DNA of 64,000 nt from Mucilaginibacter gracilis. Its GTDB lineage: Bacteria > Bacteroidota > Bacteroidia > Sphingobacteriales > Sphingobacteriaceae. Within the stretch, counting starts at the first letter, position 1; the number at the start of each line of letters is the position of its first letter. The translations under genes and the position numbers were made by a program. Of the stretch, positions 56,935 to 64,000 are shown piece by piece. The stretch spans positions 1 through 64,000 of the forward strand of contig NZ_RBKU01000001.1 in assembly GCF_003633615.1 (NCBI RefSeq). Reading direction: 5' to 3'. The notes under the pieces were generated by a model. The model saw only the letters and a list, made by a program, of their open reading frames with translations, was not told the origin of the DNA and did no database searches.

Positions 56935-57036
56935 GTTACCAATTACGTTCAACTGATTTAAGCCTGTACCGATTACAGGCTAATCTGCGACCGATCTGAT
57001 GATCTGTTGATTTTAAACTTAAGTTGTGATTTCCCC

Positions 57037-57642
57037 ATGGCGCCGAGTGACTATACTGTACTTGCCGATAATGAGCTTGTCCTCCTCCTGAACCAAGGCG
57101 ATCTGGCAGCCTTTAACGAGATCTATCACCGGTATTGGGGACGCCTTTTCGACGCTGCTTACAAAGGCGTACGCGATGCCGGCGTGTGTGAAGATCTGTT
57201 ACAGGACATTTTTGTTAAGCTCTGGGAAAAGCGTTTCCGGGTAAGCTTTACCAAAGGCCTGGGCAATTACCTTTATACCGCAGTCAAATATAAGGTACTT
57301 GACCATTATCGGGCCGCCTTGGTCAGGGAAAACTTTCGGGGAACAAGCCAGCCAGCAGCAGATTACGACAACTCAACCCTGGAACGCATTTTATTGGTCG
57401 ACCTGATCCGCCACATCGAGATTCTGGTTCATCAACTGCCTGATAAATGCAGGTTTATTTACAGGCTGAGCCGTATCGAGCACAAAAGCAACAAAGAAAT
57501 TGCCAGCCTTTTGGATATCTCTGAAAAAACAGTCGAGGGGCACCTGACCAAAGCTTTGAGCAGGCTAAAACCCGCTTTATATGCCGGCTATTTATTCCTG
57601 ATCGCACTTGTTTTTGTATTTCATATCCATCCGCCCAGGTGA
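57037..57642 (+). CDS. ECF sigma factor of the second PUL
   Basis: From the ATG at 57037 the protein has 201 residues; a longer TTG start at 57007 is less likely. Region 2 is FNEIYHRYWGRLFDAAYKG and CEDLLQDIFVKLWEK; region 4 is QLPDKCRFIYRLSRIEHKSN and SEKTVEGHLTKALSRLKP. A C-terminal hydrophobic end (YLFLIALVFVFHI) is common in Bacteroidota members. It pairs with the FecR gene 130 bp downstream and the STN-type SusC at 60286, the normal sigma/anti-sigma/transporter signalling chain. Confidence 0.9.
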   Translation: MAPSDYTVLADNELVLLLNQGDLAAFNEIYHRYWGRLFDAAYKGVRDAGVCEDLLQDIFVKLWEKRFRVSFTKGLGNYLYTAVKYKVLDHYRAALVRENFRGTSQPAADYDNSTLERILLVDLIRHIEILVHQLPDKCRFIYRLSRIEHKSNKEIASLLDISEKTVEGHLTKALSRLKPALYAGYLFLIALVFVFHIHPPR

Positions 57643-57772
57643 ACCGCCCTTCAATCAAGCTGCTGCTCCCGTAAAGCAAAGGAGGTAACTTGCAAAAAAA
57701 AATCCGCGAGAACAAGGGAACACCCCTTCCTGGCCGACTATCTATTATAAGCCTGATACATTTTTATTGAAC

Positions 57773-58816
57773 ATGGATAAAACACAGCTTGCAGAACTGC
57801 TCGACAGGTATGCCAAAGGTGCTTGTACGCCTGAAGAAACCGATGCCATCGATACCTGGTACCAAAAACACCAAGCCGCTGATGATTTCAGCAAAACGCT
57901 GACCGGAGCCGAGCGGCAGTTGTTAGAAAATAAAATTCTGCGCGGGATACACAGCCAAATGGAAGGTAACCCAAGCCAGGCTGGCGGGCCGCTTACCAGG
58001 CGCAAAACCATCATTCACAAATTGTGGCGGCCCGTTACGGCGGCAGCGGCAGCCTTAGCCCTAATCGGCCTGTTTTTACCGGATCGGCCATTCGCCCCCA
58101 CCCATCCCGCAATAGAACTGGCTGAGGAGATCCAGCTTACCAATACGACGAAGCACCTCCTTAAACGCCTTTTGCCCGATGGCAGCGTGGTTTGGTTGAA
58201 CCCCAATTCCAGCATCAGCTATTCATCGAAATTCAGGAATAAAACACGGGATGTTTCGATGAAAGGCATTTGCTTTTTCGAAGTCAGCAAAGACGCCGCG
58301 CACCCCTTTATTATCAACAGCACCCACCTGGTCACCAAGGTTTGGGGAACAAGTTTCAGGGTAAGCGATATCGACAATACCCATGCGGCGAGTGTAACCG
58401 TGGTTAGCGGAAAAGTCTCCGTCAGTACAAAAACCAGCACAGGCACTGCTGGAAAAATGAAAGAAGTAATGCTGTACCCGAGGCAGCAAGCTGTTTGCCA
58501 GGCTACCGGGAACGTTTTGTATCACGGCCCCACTACAGACACAGCCTCCTTGTACCTGTGGAGGCACGTTAGTTTATCCTTTGAAAACGCCAGATTATCC
58601 CAGATCGTCAGCGTGCTTAACGGCCAGTTTGGCGCCCATATCAAAGTCGATAATTCTGAACTGAATAATGCAGTACTGGATGCCGACATGAGTGACCTCA
58701 ATTTACCCGATATTCTGGACGTACTCAAAGCCGCGCTGAGACTCAATTACGAGATCAGCGGCAAGGAGATCATTCTCCAAAAAAACACCCGCATGAAACC
58801 AATTCATTATAAATAA
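57773..58816 (+). CDS. FecR-family anti-sigma factor
   Basis: From the ATG at 57773 the protein has 347 residues. The N-terminal cytoplasmic part contains KGACTPEETDAIDTWYQKH. One membrane span (AAAAALALIGLFL) lies near residue 90. The FecR domain (TTKHLLKRLLPDGSVVWLNP onward) and a C-terminal STN-like domain (LSFENARLSQIVSVLNGQFG) are periplasmic. It would hold the sigma factor until the SusC STN domain signals ligand uptake. The link to its SusC is now broken by the ISAs1-type insertion. Confidence 0.9.
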   Translation: MDKTQLAELLDRYAKGACTPEETDAIDTWYQKHQAADDFSKTLTGAERQLLENKILRGIHSQMEGNPSQAGGPLTRRKTIIHKLWRPVTAAAAALALIGLFLPDRPFAPTHPAIELAEEIQLTNTTKHLLKRLLPDGSVVWLNPNSSISYSSKFRNKTRDVSMKGICFFEVSKDAAHPFIINSTHLVTKVWGTSFRVSDIDNTHAASVTVVSGKVSVSTKTSTGTAGKMKEVMLYPRQQAVCQATGNVLYHGPTTDTASLYLWRHVSLSFENARLSQIVSVLNGQFGAHIKVDNSELNNAVLDADMSDLNLPDILDVLKAALRLNYEISGKEIILQKNTRMKPIHYK

Positions 58817-58873
58817 CCTAAAACGAACTGATATGAGCAACAAACAACCAACGTAAGCACGGTCCCCATTAAA

Positions 58874-58909
58874 AAGGCACAAGAGTGTAGCAACCACTCC
58901 TGTACCCTT
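58874..58909 (+). terminator. Imperfect hairpin between fecR and the SusC start
   Basis: AAGGCACAAGAGTG and a near-complement ending in ACCCTT can pair around the loop TAGCAAC. No T-run follows immediately. It may end fecR transcripts or attenuate read-through into susC. Confidence 0.35.
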
Positions 58910-58996
58910 GAATTCCGGCCCTTAGGATCACATCAAATAAATTGGTGCAGGGCCTTTATTATATTTTCTTTCAAAAATACATTCAATCCAAAATTA

Positions 58997-59038
58997 TGAA
59001 ATTTTATTTACAGGACCGGTATTTCTGGTACAAGATTC
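58997..59038 (+). pseudogene. Severed original 5' end of the second SusC
   Basis: ATG at 58997 starts 14 codons reading MKFYLQDRYFWYKI. In the uninterrupted chromosome this would join in frame to MRITFSQLFILVV at 60310, giving the usual start of an STN-type SusC. The insertion cuts it after the last Ile codon, and the frame stops three codons inside the IS. Confidence 0.82.
59029..59038. repeat. Left copy of a 10-bp target duplication
   Basis: GTACAAGATT at 59029-59038 is repeated exactly at 60300-60309, flanking the ISAs1-type element. A perfect duplication means a recent insertion. Confidence 0.95.
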
Positions 59039-60299
59039 AGGGCTGACGCATAAGAATAGTTAAAAGTTGATATGGTTATGAACAAAGTGTTGGAAACGTA
59101 GGTATAACTTTTGTGGTTTCGGGAGGATTAGAGTCGGGTTAGCGTTTTTTCTTTGTAAAAGCATATGACGACTTCACTTCACAATCATTTTAGATGGATA
59201 CCTGATCCTCGTACAGGTAATAATAAGAAACACAATTTACTGGAAGTTATCATTTTGTCGGTATTGGCCGTTCTATGTGGTGCAGAAAGCTGGTACGAGA
59301 TGGAAGAATTCGGGAAGGAGAAAGAAGATTTTTTAAAGCAGTTGCTGCCTCTTGAAAACGGCATACCCAGTCATGACACGATCAACCGGGTTTTTATGCT
59401 GATCGATTCGGCGCTTTTTGAACAGTGTTTTCGTGCCTGGACAGCGGAACTTAGCCGGGGTCTTGAGGAGTCGGGCCTGTCTGGCGAAAAGGAGTTGATC
59501 GCTATCGATGGAAAGAGCATCTGTAACAGCGCCTGCAAACACCAGGGGTTGGGGGCCTTGCATTTGGTAAGCGCCTGGTCGGGTCGTAACCAGTTGGTAC
59601 TGGGGCAACAAAAAGTGGATGACAAGAGCAATGAGATTACGGCGATCCCAGCATTGTTATCGCTATTGAACATCAAAGGGGCGGTAGTAAGCATCGACGC
59701 AATGGGTACACAGAAAGCGATTGCTGAACAGATTGTCGAAAGCCAGGGCGATTATATCCTTGCTTTGAAACAGAACCAGGAAACACTTTATGAACAGGTA
59801 ATCAATCAGTTCAACTTTAAAGAAGACAGTTACAGCCAGCACCTGGATAAGGGCCACGGGCGGGCGGAGATCAGAGACTGCAAAGTCATTCATGAACTTA
59901 ACTGGGTTGACGAAAAGGAAAATTGGAAGGGAATAAAGACCATCATCAAAATAACCTCGGAAAGGATAATAGGTGACAGCCACTCCATACAAGACCGCTA
60001 CTATATCTCCAGCCTCCGTGCTGATGCTGCCTATTTTAACCAAGCCATCCGCGCACATTGGGGCATTGAGAACCAATTGCACTGGCAGTTGGATGTCGGA
60101 TTTGGCGAAGATTACAATACCACACGGAACAAACAGACCGCCCAAAACCTTGCCGTAGTCAGAAAGATAGCCCTAAATATCCTAAAAGCCGACAAAACCA
60201 GTAAGGCCAGCCTGAAAGCAAAAAGAAAAATGGCCGGGTGGAACCATAAATTTCTTCTTTCATTAATCGCTAAAACAAATTCCTAATGCGTCGGCCCTG
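59039..60299 (+). mobile_element. ISAs1-type insertion sequence within the SusC start
   Basis: Terminal inverted repeats: CAGGGCTGACGCATAAGAA (from 59039) and the complement of CAGGGCCGACGCATTAGGAA (ending 60299). A perfect 10-bp duplication flanks them. Only one gene, the transposase, is carried. The element length of 1261 bp is normal for the family. Confidence 0.95.
59165..60286 (+). CDS. ISAs1-family transposase
   Basis: The protein has 373 residues. It begins with HFRWIPDPRTGNNKKHNLLE, typical of the DDE_Tnp_1-associated N-terminal domain. Catalytic blocks are LIAIDGKSICNS, VVSIDAMGTQKAIAEQ and HWGIENQLHWQLDVGFGED. It looks intact. Its TAA stop shares one base with the ATG of the shortened SusC (TAATG). 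Confidence 0.95.
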   Translation: MTTSLHNHFRWIPDPRTGNNKKHNLLEVIILSVLAVLCGAESWYEMEEFGKEKEDFLKQLLPLENGIPSHDTINRVFMLIDSALFEQCFRAWTAELSRGLEESGLSGEKELIAIDGKSICNSACKHQGLGALHLVSAWSGRNQLVLGQQKVDDKSNEITAIPALLSLLNIKGAVVSIDAMGTQKAIAEQIVESQGDYILALKQNQETLYEQVINQFNFKEDSYSQHLDKGHGRAEIRDCKVIHELNWVDEKENWKGIKTIIKITSERIIGDSHSIQDRYYISSLRADAAYFNQAIRAHWGIENQLHWQLDVGFGEDYNTTRNKQTAQNLAVVRKIALNILKADKTSKASLKAKRKMAGWNHKFLLSLIAKTNS

Positions 60300-63200
60300 G
60301 TACAAGATTATGAGGATAACATTTAGCCAGCTATTCATTTTAGTCGTTTTAACAGTTGTTTCGTACGCCAGGCCATCTTCGGCGCAGGTGATACTGGACA
60401 AGAAGATCAGCCTGAACGCTGAGCGCAAAACACTGGCTGATATTTTAAAACAGTTGGCCAAAACCAATCAAATCCAATTCATTTACAATAAAGACGTTAT
60501 ACAAACAGGCGACAGGATATCCGTGCAATTCAGTGATGAACCCCTGAAAACGGTACTCGACAAACTGCTCGCCAGGTACGATATCAATTACCAGGTCTTT
60601 AAAAACAAGATCGTGCTGATCGATGCCGAAAAGATCGACGTTACCGCCAACACCCCAAAGCAAACGGTACCGGTATCGGGTAAAGTACTTGATGAAAAGG
60701 GCCAGCCCCTGATCGGCGTCAGCGTGACCATCAAGGGAACCACCAAGGGAACCGTGACCGACCCGGACGGCAATTTCAAGATCCAGGCGGATAATCCCTC
60801 GGACATCCTCGTCTTTAAGTACATCGGTTACCTGACTTTCGAAGCGCCGGCCGGTTCTCCCTCGCCCATTACCGTTAAACTGATCAGTAATTCCACATCG
60901 CTGAACGAAGTCGTGGTCGTCGGTTACGGCACCCAGCGAACGCTCGATATCACCGGCTCCGTTGGTTCGATCACCGATAAAAGTATCAGAGACCAACCCG
61001 TGACCACCATAGGTGAGGCCATGGCCGCGAAGATCGCCGGCGTGGAGGTGCAGCAAACCACGGGCAAACCAGGCGCGCCCATCACCGTGAGGATACGTGG
61101 TGCAGGCTCTATTTCCGCCGGCAACCAGCCCCTGTATGTTCTGGATGGCTATCCCCTTGCCGATCCGGCAACCCTGAACCTGTTAAGCAATGACGATATC
61201 GCCTCGATAGAAGTCCTGAAAGACGCCTCCGCAGCAGCCATCTACGGTTCAAGGGGCGGTAACGGCGTCGTCCTGATCACCACCAAAAAAGGCACCGGAG
61301 ACGGGAAAACCAAATTTAACCTTAACTTTTACTCCGGCCTATCCAGCCCGAGTAAATACCTCGACATGTTAAACTCCGCGGAATTCGTGGATGTGACCCT
61401 AAGAGCCTATAATAACGCCTATATCGACCGGGGCGGTGACCCCGCTGTACTGCCGGTTAACCGAGCTTACGGCTTAGCGGCCATATTTTTCAACCCGTCA
61501 CAATGGGATGATACCAATTGGCAAAAAGTAGTTACCCAGACCGCCCCCTTTAATAATTACCAGTTATCCGTATCCGGTGGTAGTAACGGTAATAAATATT
61601 ACCTGTCCGCTGGTTTTCTCCAACAGGACGGCATCGTAAAATACACCGGTTTTAAACGTTATTCGGTCCGTTCGAACATCGAGGCCGCCGTTAAACCCAA
61701 CCTGAAGATCGGCTTGAACCTCGCTCCCTCATTTTCCAACGAACGCGTATCGAATACCGAAGGTACCTATGCCAACGCCACCAACGAAGGAACGATCATG
61801 CTGGCCGTGCTTTCACAACCCTTCATCGGACCGTACCAGGCCGACGGCAGCTACACCCGGCCGGTACTGACAGGTAACGCGTCAAGCCGTAACGCTCTGG
61901 CCCTGCTTAAAGAGATCACTGACTGGCAAAAAACGCTCCGGGCTCTCGGTAATTTATACATCGACTGGCAGCCCGTCAAAGGGCTCACCCTGCGCACTTC
62001 CGGCGGAGCGGATTTCGTGGCTTCCCGGAGAGATTATTTCAGGCCGACCACCGTCCCCTCTTCAGGGGTTTCCGTAGCCAACGGCTTTAACAATACCGCG
62101 CAGAACATCAACCTGCTCTGGGAAAACACCGCCAATTATAAAACGACATTGGCCAAAGATCACAAATTGGAGCTGCTGGCAGGTTACAGCGCGCAATGGA
62201 ACGACAACGAACAGAACAGCATTGTAGGCTCCGGGTATCCAAATGATGCCGTGACCACCGTGAACGCGGCGACCACCCGCATCGGTACCGAAAACATCGA
62301 AAAATGGGCCCTGGCCTCCATATTGGCCCGGATCAATTACAGCTATAAAGACAAATATCTCCTCACCGCTAACTTCCGCCGCGATGGCTCTTCCCGCTTC
62401 GGCGCCAATACTCAATATGGCTCATTCCCGTCCGCCTCTGTAGGCTGGCGCCTGAGCGAAGAAAGTTTCCTAAAAAGCATCAACTGGCTAAACGAGTTAA
62501 AAATACGGGCCAGCTACGGACTGACCGGGAACAACAACATTGCCAATTACGGCTCTATCGGCTTGATTACTCAAGATAATTATGTACTGGGCACCGGTAC
62601 CGGTACGCTGACCGGCGGCCTGGCGCCCAGCAGCATTTCCAACCCCGACCTCAAATGGGAAAAGAATGTGCAGACTGACCTGGGGCTGGAAGCCAGCATC
62701 CTGCACGACCGACTGCAGATCACGGCTGATTATTACAGCCGGGTATCGTCAGACCTCCTACTCAACCTGCAGGTACCCAGCATACTGGGCTTTACTTCTG
62801 CCCTGGTCAACATTGGCGAAGTACAGAATAAAGGGGTAGAGTTTACCGTCAATAGCCGTAACCTCGTAGGCGGGCTAAAATGGAACACCAATTTCAATAT
62901 TTCTTTCAACCGCAACAAGGTACTGAACACCGGACCTTCTGCTACGCCGATCTTTACCGGCTCTTATGTGGCTAATATCAATGTCACCCAGGTGGGCAGC
63001 GCGATCGGCAGCTTTTACGGCTACCATGCCATCGGCGTATTTAATAACACGGCAGAGCTTAATACATACCCTCATTTTGCCAATACCCGAGCCGGTGACG
63101 TCAAATACGAGGACGTCAATCATGATGGCATCATCGACGCGCACGACATGACACTGATCGGTAATAACCAGCCCGACTTTACTTATGGCATAACGAATAC

Positions 63201-63681
63201 CTTCCAGTTCAGGAACTTCGACCTGAGCACCGTACTTCAAGGCGTGCAGGGCGATCAGATCGCCAATGCCTTCTCTTCGGTGATCGAAAACGGCTCCGGA
63301 GCAGGTATCAACCAAAAGAGGGGCGTGCTGAATGCCTGGCAATCGCCCGATAACCCCGGCGACGGCATCCATCCCCGTTTGAATTCAAGCGTTACCGGGA
63401 GCAACAATGTATTTTCCTCCCGCTTTGTCGAAGACGGATCCTATTTACGCCTGAGAACGGTCACCCTCGGTTATACCCTACCCGCTAAACTGGCAGAAAA
63501 ATTTAAGATCAAATCGGCAAGGTTTTACCTAACCGGCGAAAACTTGTTTACGCTGACAAAATACTCCGGGTTTAATCCCGAAGTAGGCTCCGCCGGGGAT
63601 AACGCCACCCAGCCAGGCGTCGATTACGGGGCTTACCCGATCAGCAGGGTTTATACCATTGGCGTGAACATTGGTTTTTAA
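60286..63681 (+). CDS. susC: STN-domain SusC/RagA transporter with IS-altered N terminus
   Basis: The protein has 1131 residues from the ATG at 60286, which lies in the IS end; the first five codons (MRRPW) come from the IS and target junction. The original second Met (60310) starts a good signal peptide (FSQLFILVVLTVVSYARPSSAQ). An STN domain (about 50-105, LADILKQLAKTNQIQFIYNK) enables signalling to FecR. A carboxypeptidase-regulatory-like domain, a plug (LKDASAAAIYGSRGGNGVVL) and the barrel follow, ending in ISRVYTIGVNIGF. The protein is likely still functional if transcribed, but its native promoter is now separated by 1.3 kb. Confidence 0.93.
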   Translation: MRRPWYKIMRITFSQLFILVVLTVVSYARPSSAQVILDKKISLNAERKTLADILKQLAKTNQIQFIYNKDVIQTGDRISVQFSDEPLKTVLDKLLARYDINYQVFKNKIVLIDAEKIDVTANTPKQTVPVSGKVLDEKGQPLIGVSVTIKGTTKGTVTDPDGNFKIQADNPSDILVFKYIGYLTFEAPAGSPSPITVKLISNSTSLNEVVVVGYGTQRTLDITGSVGSITDKSIRDQPVTTIGEAMAAKIAGVEVQQTTGKPGAPITVRIRGAGSISAGNQPLYVLDGYPLADPATLNLLSNDDIASIEVLKDASAAAIYGSRGGNGVVLITTKKGTGDGKTKFNLNFYSGLSSPSKYLDMLNSAEFVDVTLRAYNNAYIDRGGDPAVLPVNRAYGLAAIFFNPSQWDDTNWQKVVTQTAPFNNYQLSVSGGSNGNKYYLSAGFLQQDGIVKYTGFKRYSVRSNIEAAVKPNLKIGLNLAPSFSNERVSNTEGTYANATNEGTIMLAVLSQPFIGPYQADGSYTRPVLTGNASSRNALALLKEITDWQKTLRALGNLYIDWQPVKGLTLRTSGGADFVASRRDYFRPTTVPSSGVSVANGFNNTAQNINLLWENTANYKTTLAKDHKLELLAGYSAQWNDNEQNSIVGSGYPNDAVTTVNAATTRIGTENIEKWALASILARINYSYKDKYLLTANFRRDGSSRFGANTQYGSFPSASVGWRLSEESFLKSINWLNELKIRASYGLTGNNNIANYGSIGLITQDNYVLGTGTGTLTGGLAPSSISNPDLKWEKNVQTDLGLEASILHDRLQITADYYSRVSSDLLLNLQVPSILGFTSALVNIGEVQNKGVEFTVNSRNLVGGLKWNTNFNISFNRNKVLNTGPSATPIFTGSYVANINVTQVGSAIGSFYGYHAIGVFNNTAELNTYPHFANTRAGDVKYEDVNHDGIIDAHDMTLIGNNQPDFTYGITNTFQFRNFDLSTVLQGVQGDQIANAFSSVIENGSGAGINQKRGVLNAWQSPDNPGDGIHPRLNSSVTGSNNVFSSRFVEDGSYLRLRTVTLGYTLPAKLAEKFKIKSARFYLTGENLFTLTKYSGFNPEVGSAGDNATQPGVDYGAYPISRVYTIGVNIGF
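60300..60309. repeat. Right copy of the 10-bp target duplication
   Basis: GTACAAGATT, identical to 59029-59038. It encodes part of the Trp-Tyr-Lys-Ile stretch shared by the old and new SusC N termini. Confidence 0.95.
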
Positions 63682-63729
63682 TAGCCCTTAAAAAAGAAAC
63701 GACCAAGAAACGAGAAAAAAGAAGAAAAA

Positions 63730-64000
63730 ATGAAAACAATCTTAAACATAAAAAACATTCAGGTCCTGGCATTCCTGCTGGGCATAGCCGGAACTATGCT
63801 TTCCTGTAAAAAAAGTTTTCTTGACCTTACGCCCATTTCCCAGATCGGCGCAACCAACTTTTATAAAACCCAAAGCGACCTCTTGAACGCAGTAAACGGC
63901 GCTTACGGCGCACTGCAACTGAACGGGCAGTATACGGAAGAATATTATTTCTTGGCCGATTACCCGGATGACGATATTGAGAGCTCCTTAAGTGCGGCCA
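63730..64000 (+). CDS. susD: SusD/RagB-family lipoprotein (partial, runs off the window)
   Basis: The first 90 codons are present. The signal ends in a lipobox MLSC (Cys28), then KKSFLDLTPISQIGATNFYK and the SusD-typical LLNAVNGAYGALQ. It follows the STN-type SusC by 48 bp and forms its transport partner. The rest lies beyond 64000. Confidence 0.9.
   Translation, partial: MKTILNIKNIQVLAFLLGIAGTMLSCKKSFLDLTPISQIGATNFYKTQSDLLNAVNGAYGALQLNGQYTEEYYFLADYPDDDIESSLSAA

Noticed and set aside
60445-61056. 203-codon antisense frame within SusC
   Set aside because: Shadow of a clear SusC coding region; no domain.

Overview
The window looks like part of a Bacteroidota chromosome, most likely a Sphingobacteriaceae such as Mucilaginibacter. 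The grounds are two SusC/SusD outer-membrane pairs, an ECF sigma/FecR pair beside a SusC with an STN domain, promoters of the Bacteroidota type (-7 box TAnnTTTG) and many secreted glycoside hydrolases. No taxonomic marker gene is present, so the genus is an inference.

Layout. 1-9.3 kb is a mobile-element graveyard: a frameshifted GH2 relic split by a decayed IS630-type element, a 5'-truncated Tn7/Tn5053-like element (tniA remnant, tniB, tniQ), a lone ECF sigma factor, a small secreted protein and an intact IS1182-type element. 9.3-49.4 kb is a large polysaccharide utilization locus (PUL), nearly all on the minus strand: GH2, right-handed beta-helix protein, two-domain jelly-roll protein, GH29 fucosidase, an uncharacterised 814-residue protein, a sodium:solute symporter, a LacI-family regulator (plus strand), an FAD-dependent oxidoreductase, three SGNH esterases, a DUF5017-like lipoprotein, SusD, SusC, a sialate-type O-acetylesterase, an SGNH-alpha/beta-hydrolase fusion, GH127, two GH3, another SGNH protein, a lone RNA-polymerase alpha-CTD-like protein and a Tat-exported (alpha/alpha)-barrel protein. 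49.6-56.8 kb (plus strand) is a four-gene cassette of the type common in Planctomycetes: DUF1549/DUF1553 with cytochrome c, DUF1501, an NHL propeller, and a membrane cytochrome c-LRR protein. 57-64 kb starts a second PUL with an ECF sigma, FecR, an ISAs1-type insertion, an STN-type SusC and a partial SusD.

How it works together. The enzymes suggest stepwise deacetylation and exo-cleavage of a fucosylated, acetylated heteroglycan carrying galactose, glucose/xylose and beta-L-arabinofuranose-like units. Import would be by SusCD across the outer membrane and by the symporter across the inner membrane. The substrate itself cannot be read from sequence.

Main discovery. Nine promoters share a cis-element: a 14-bp palindrome close to TGGGAAYGYTCCCA, usually two copies starting 19 bp apart. 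The edge of the proximal copy lies 44-46 bp from a -7 box resembling TAnnTTTG (in one case the proximal copy is lost but the distal copy keeps its position). This fixed geometry, upstream of the core promoter, suggests that the LacI-family protein at 22111-23145 or a relative works as an activator here. The regulon appears to include the PUL operons, the oxidoreductase, the symporter, the Tat-exported protein, a small secreted protein at 6.6 kb and the ECF/FecR pair of the neighbouring PUL. A second clear event is the ISAs1-type insertion, with a perfect 10-bp target duplication, inside the first codons of the second SusC; the IS end supplies a new in-frame start codon.
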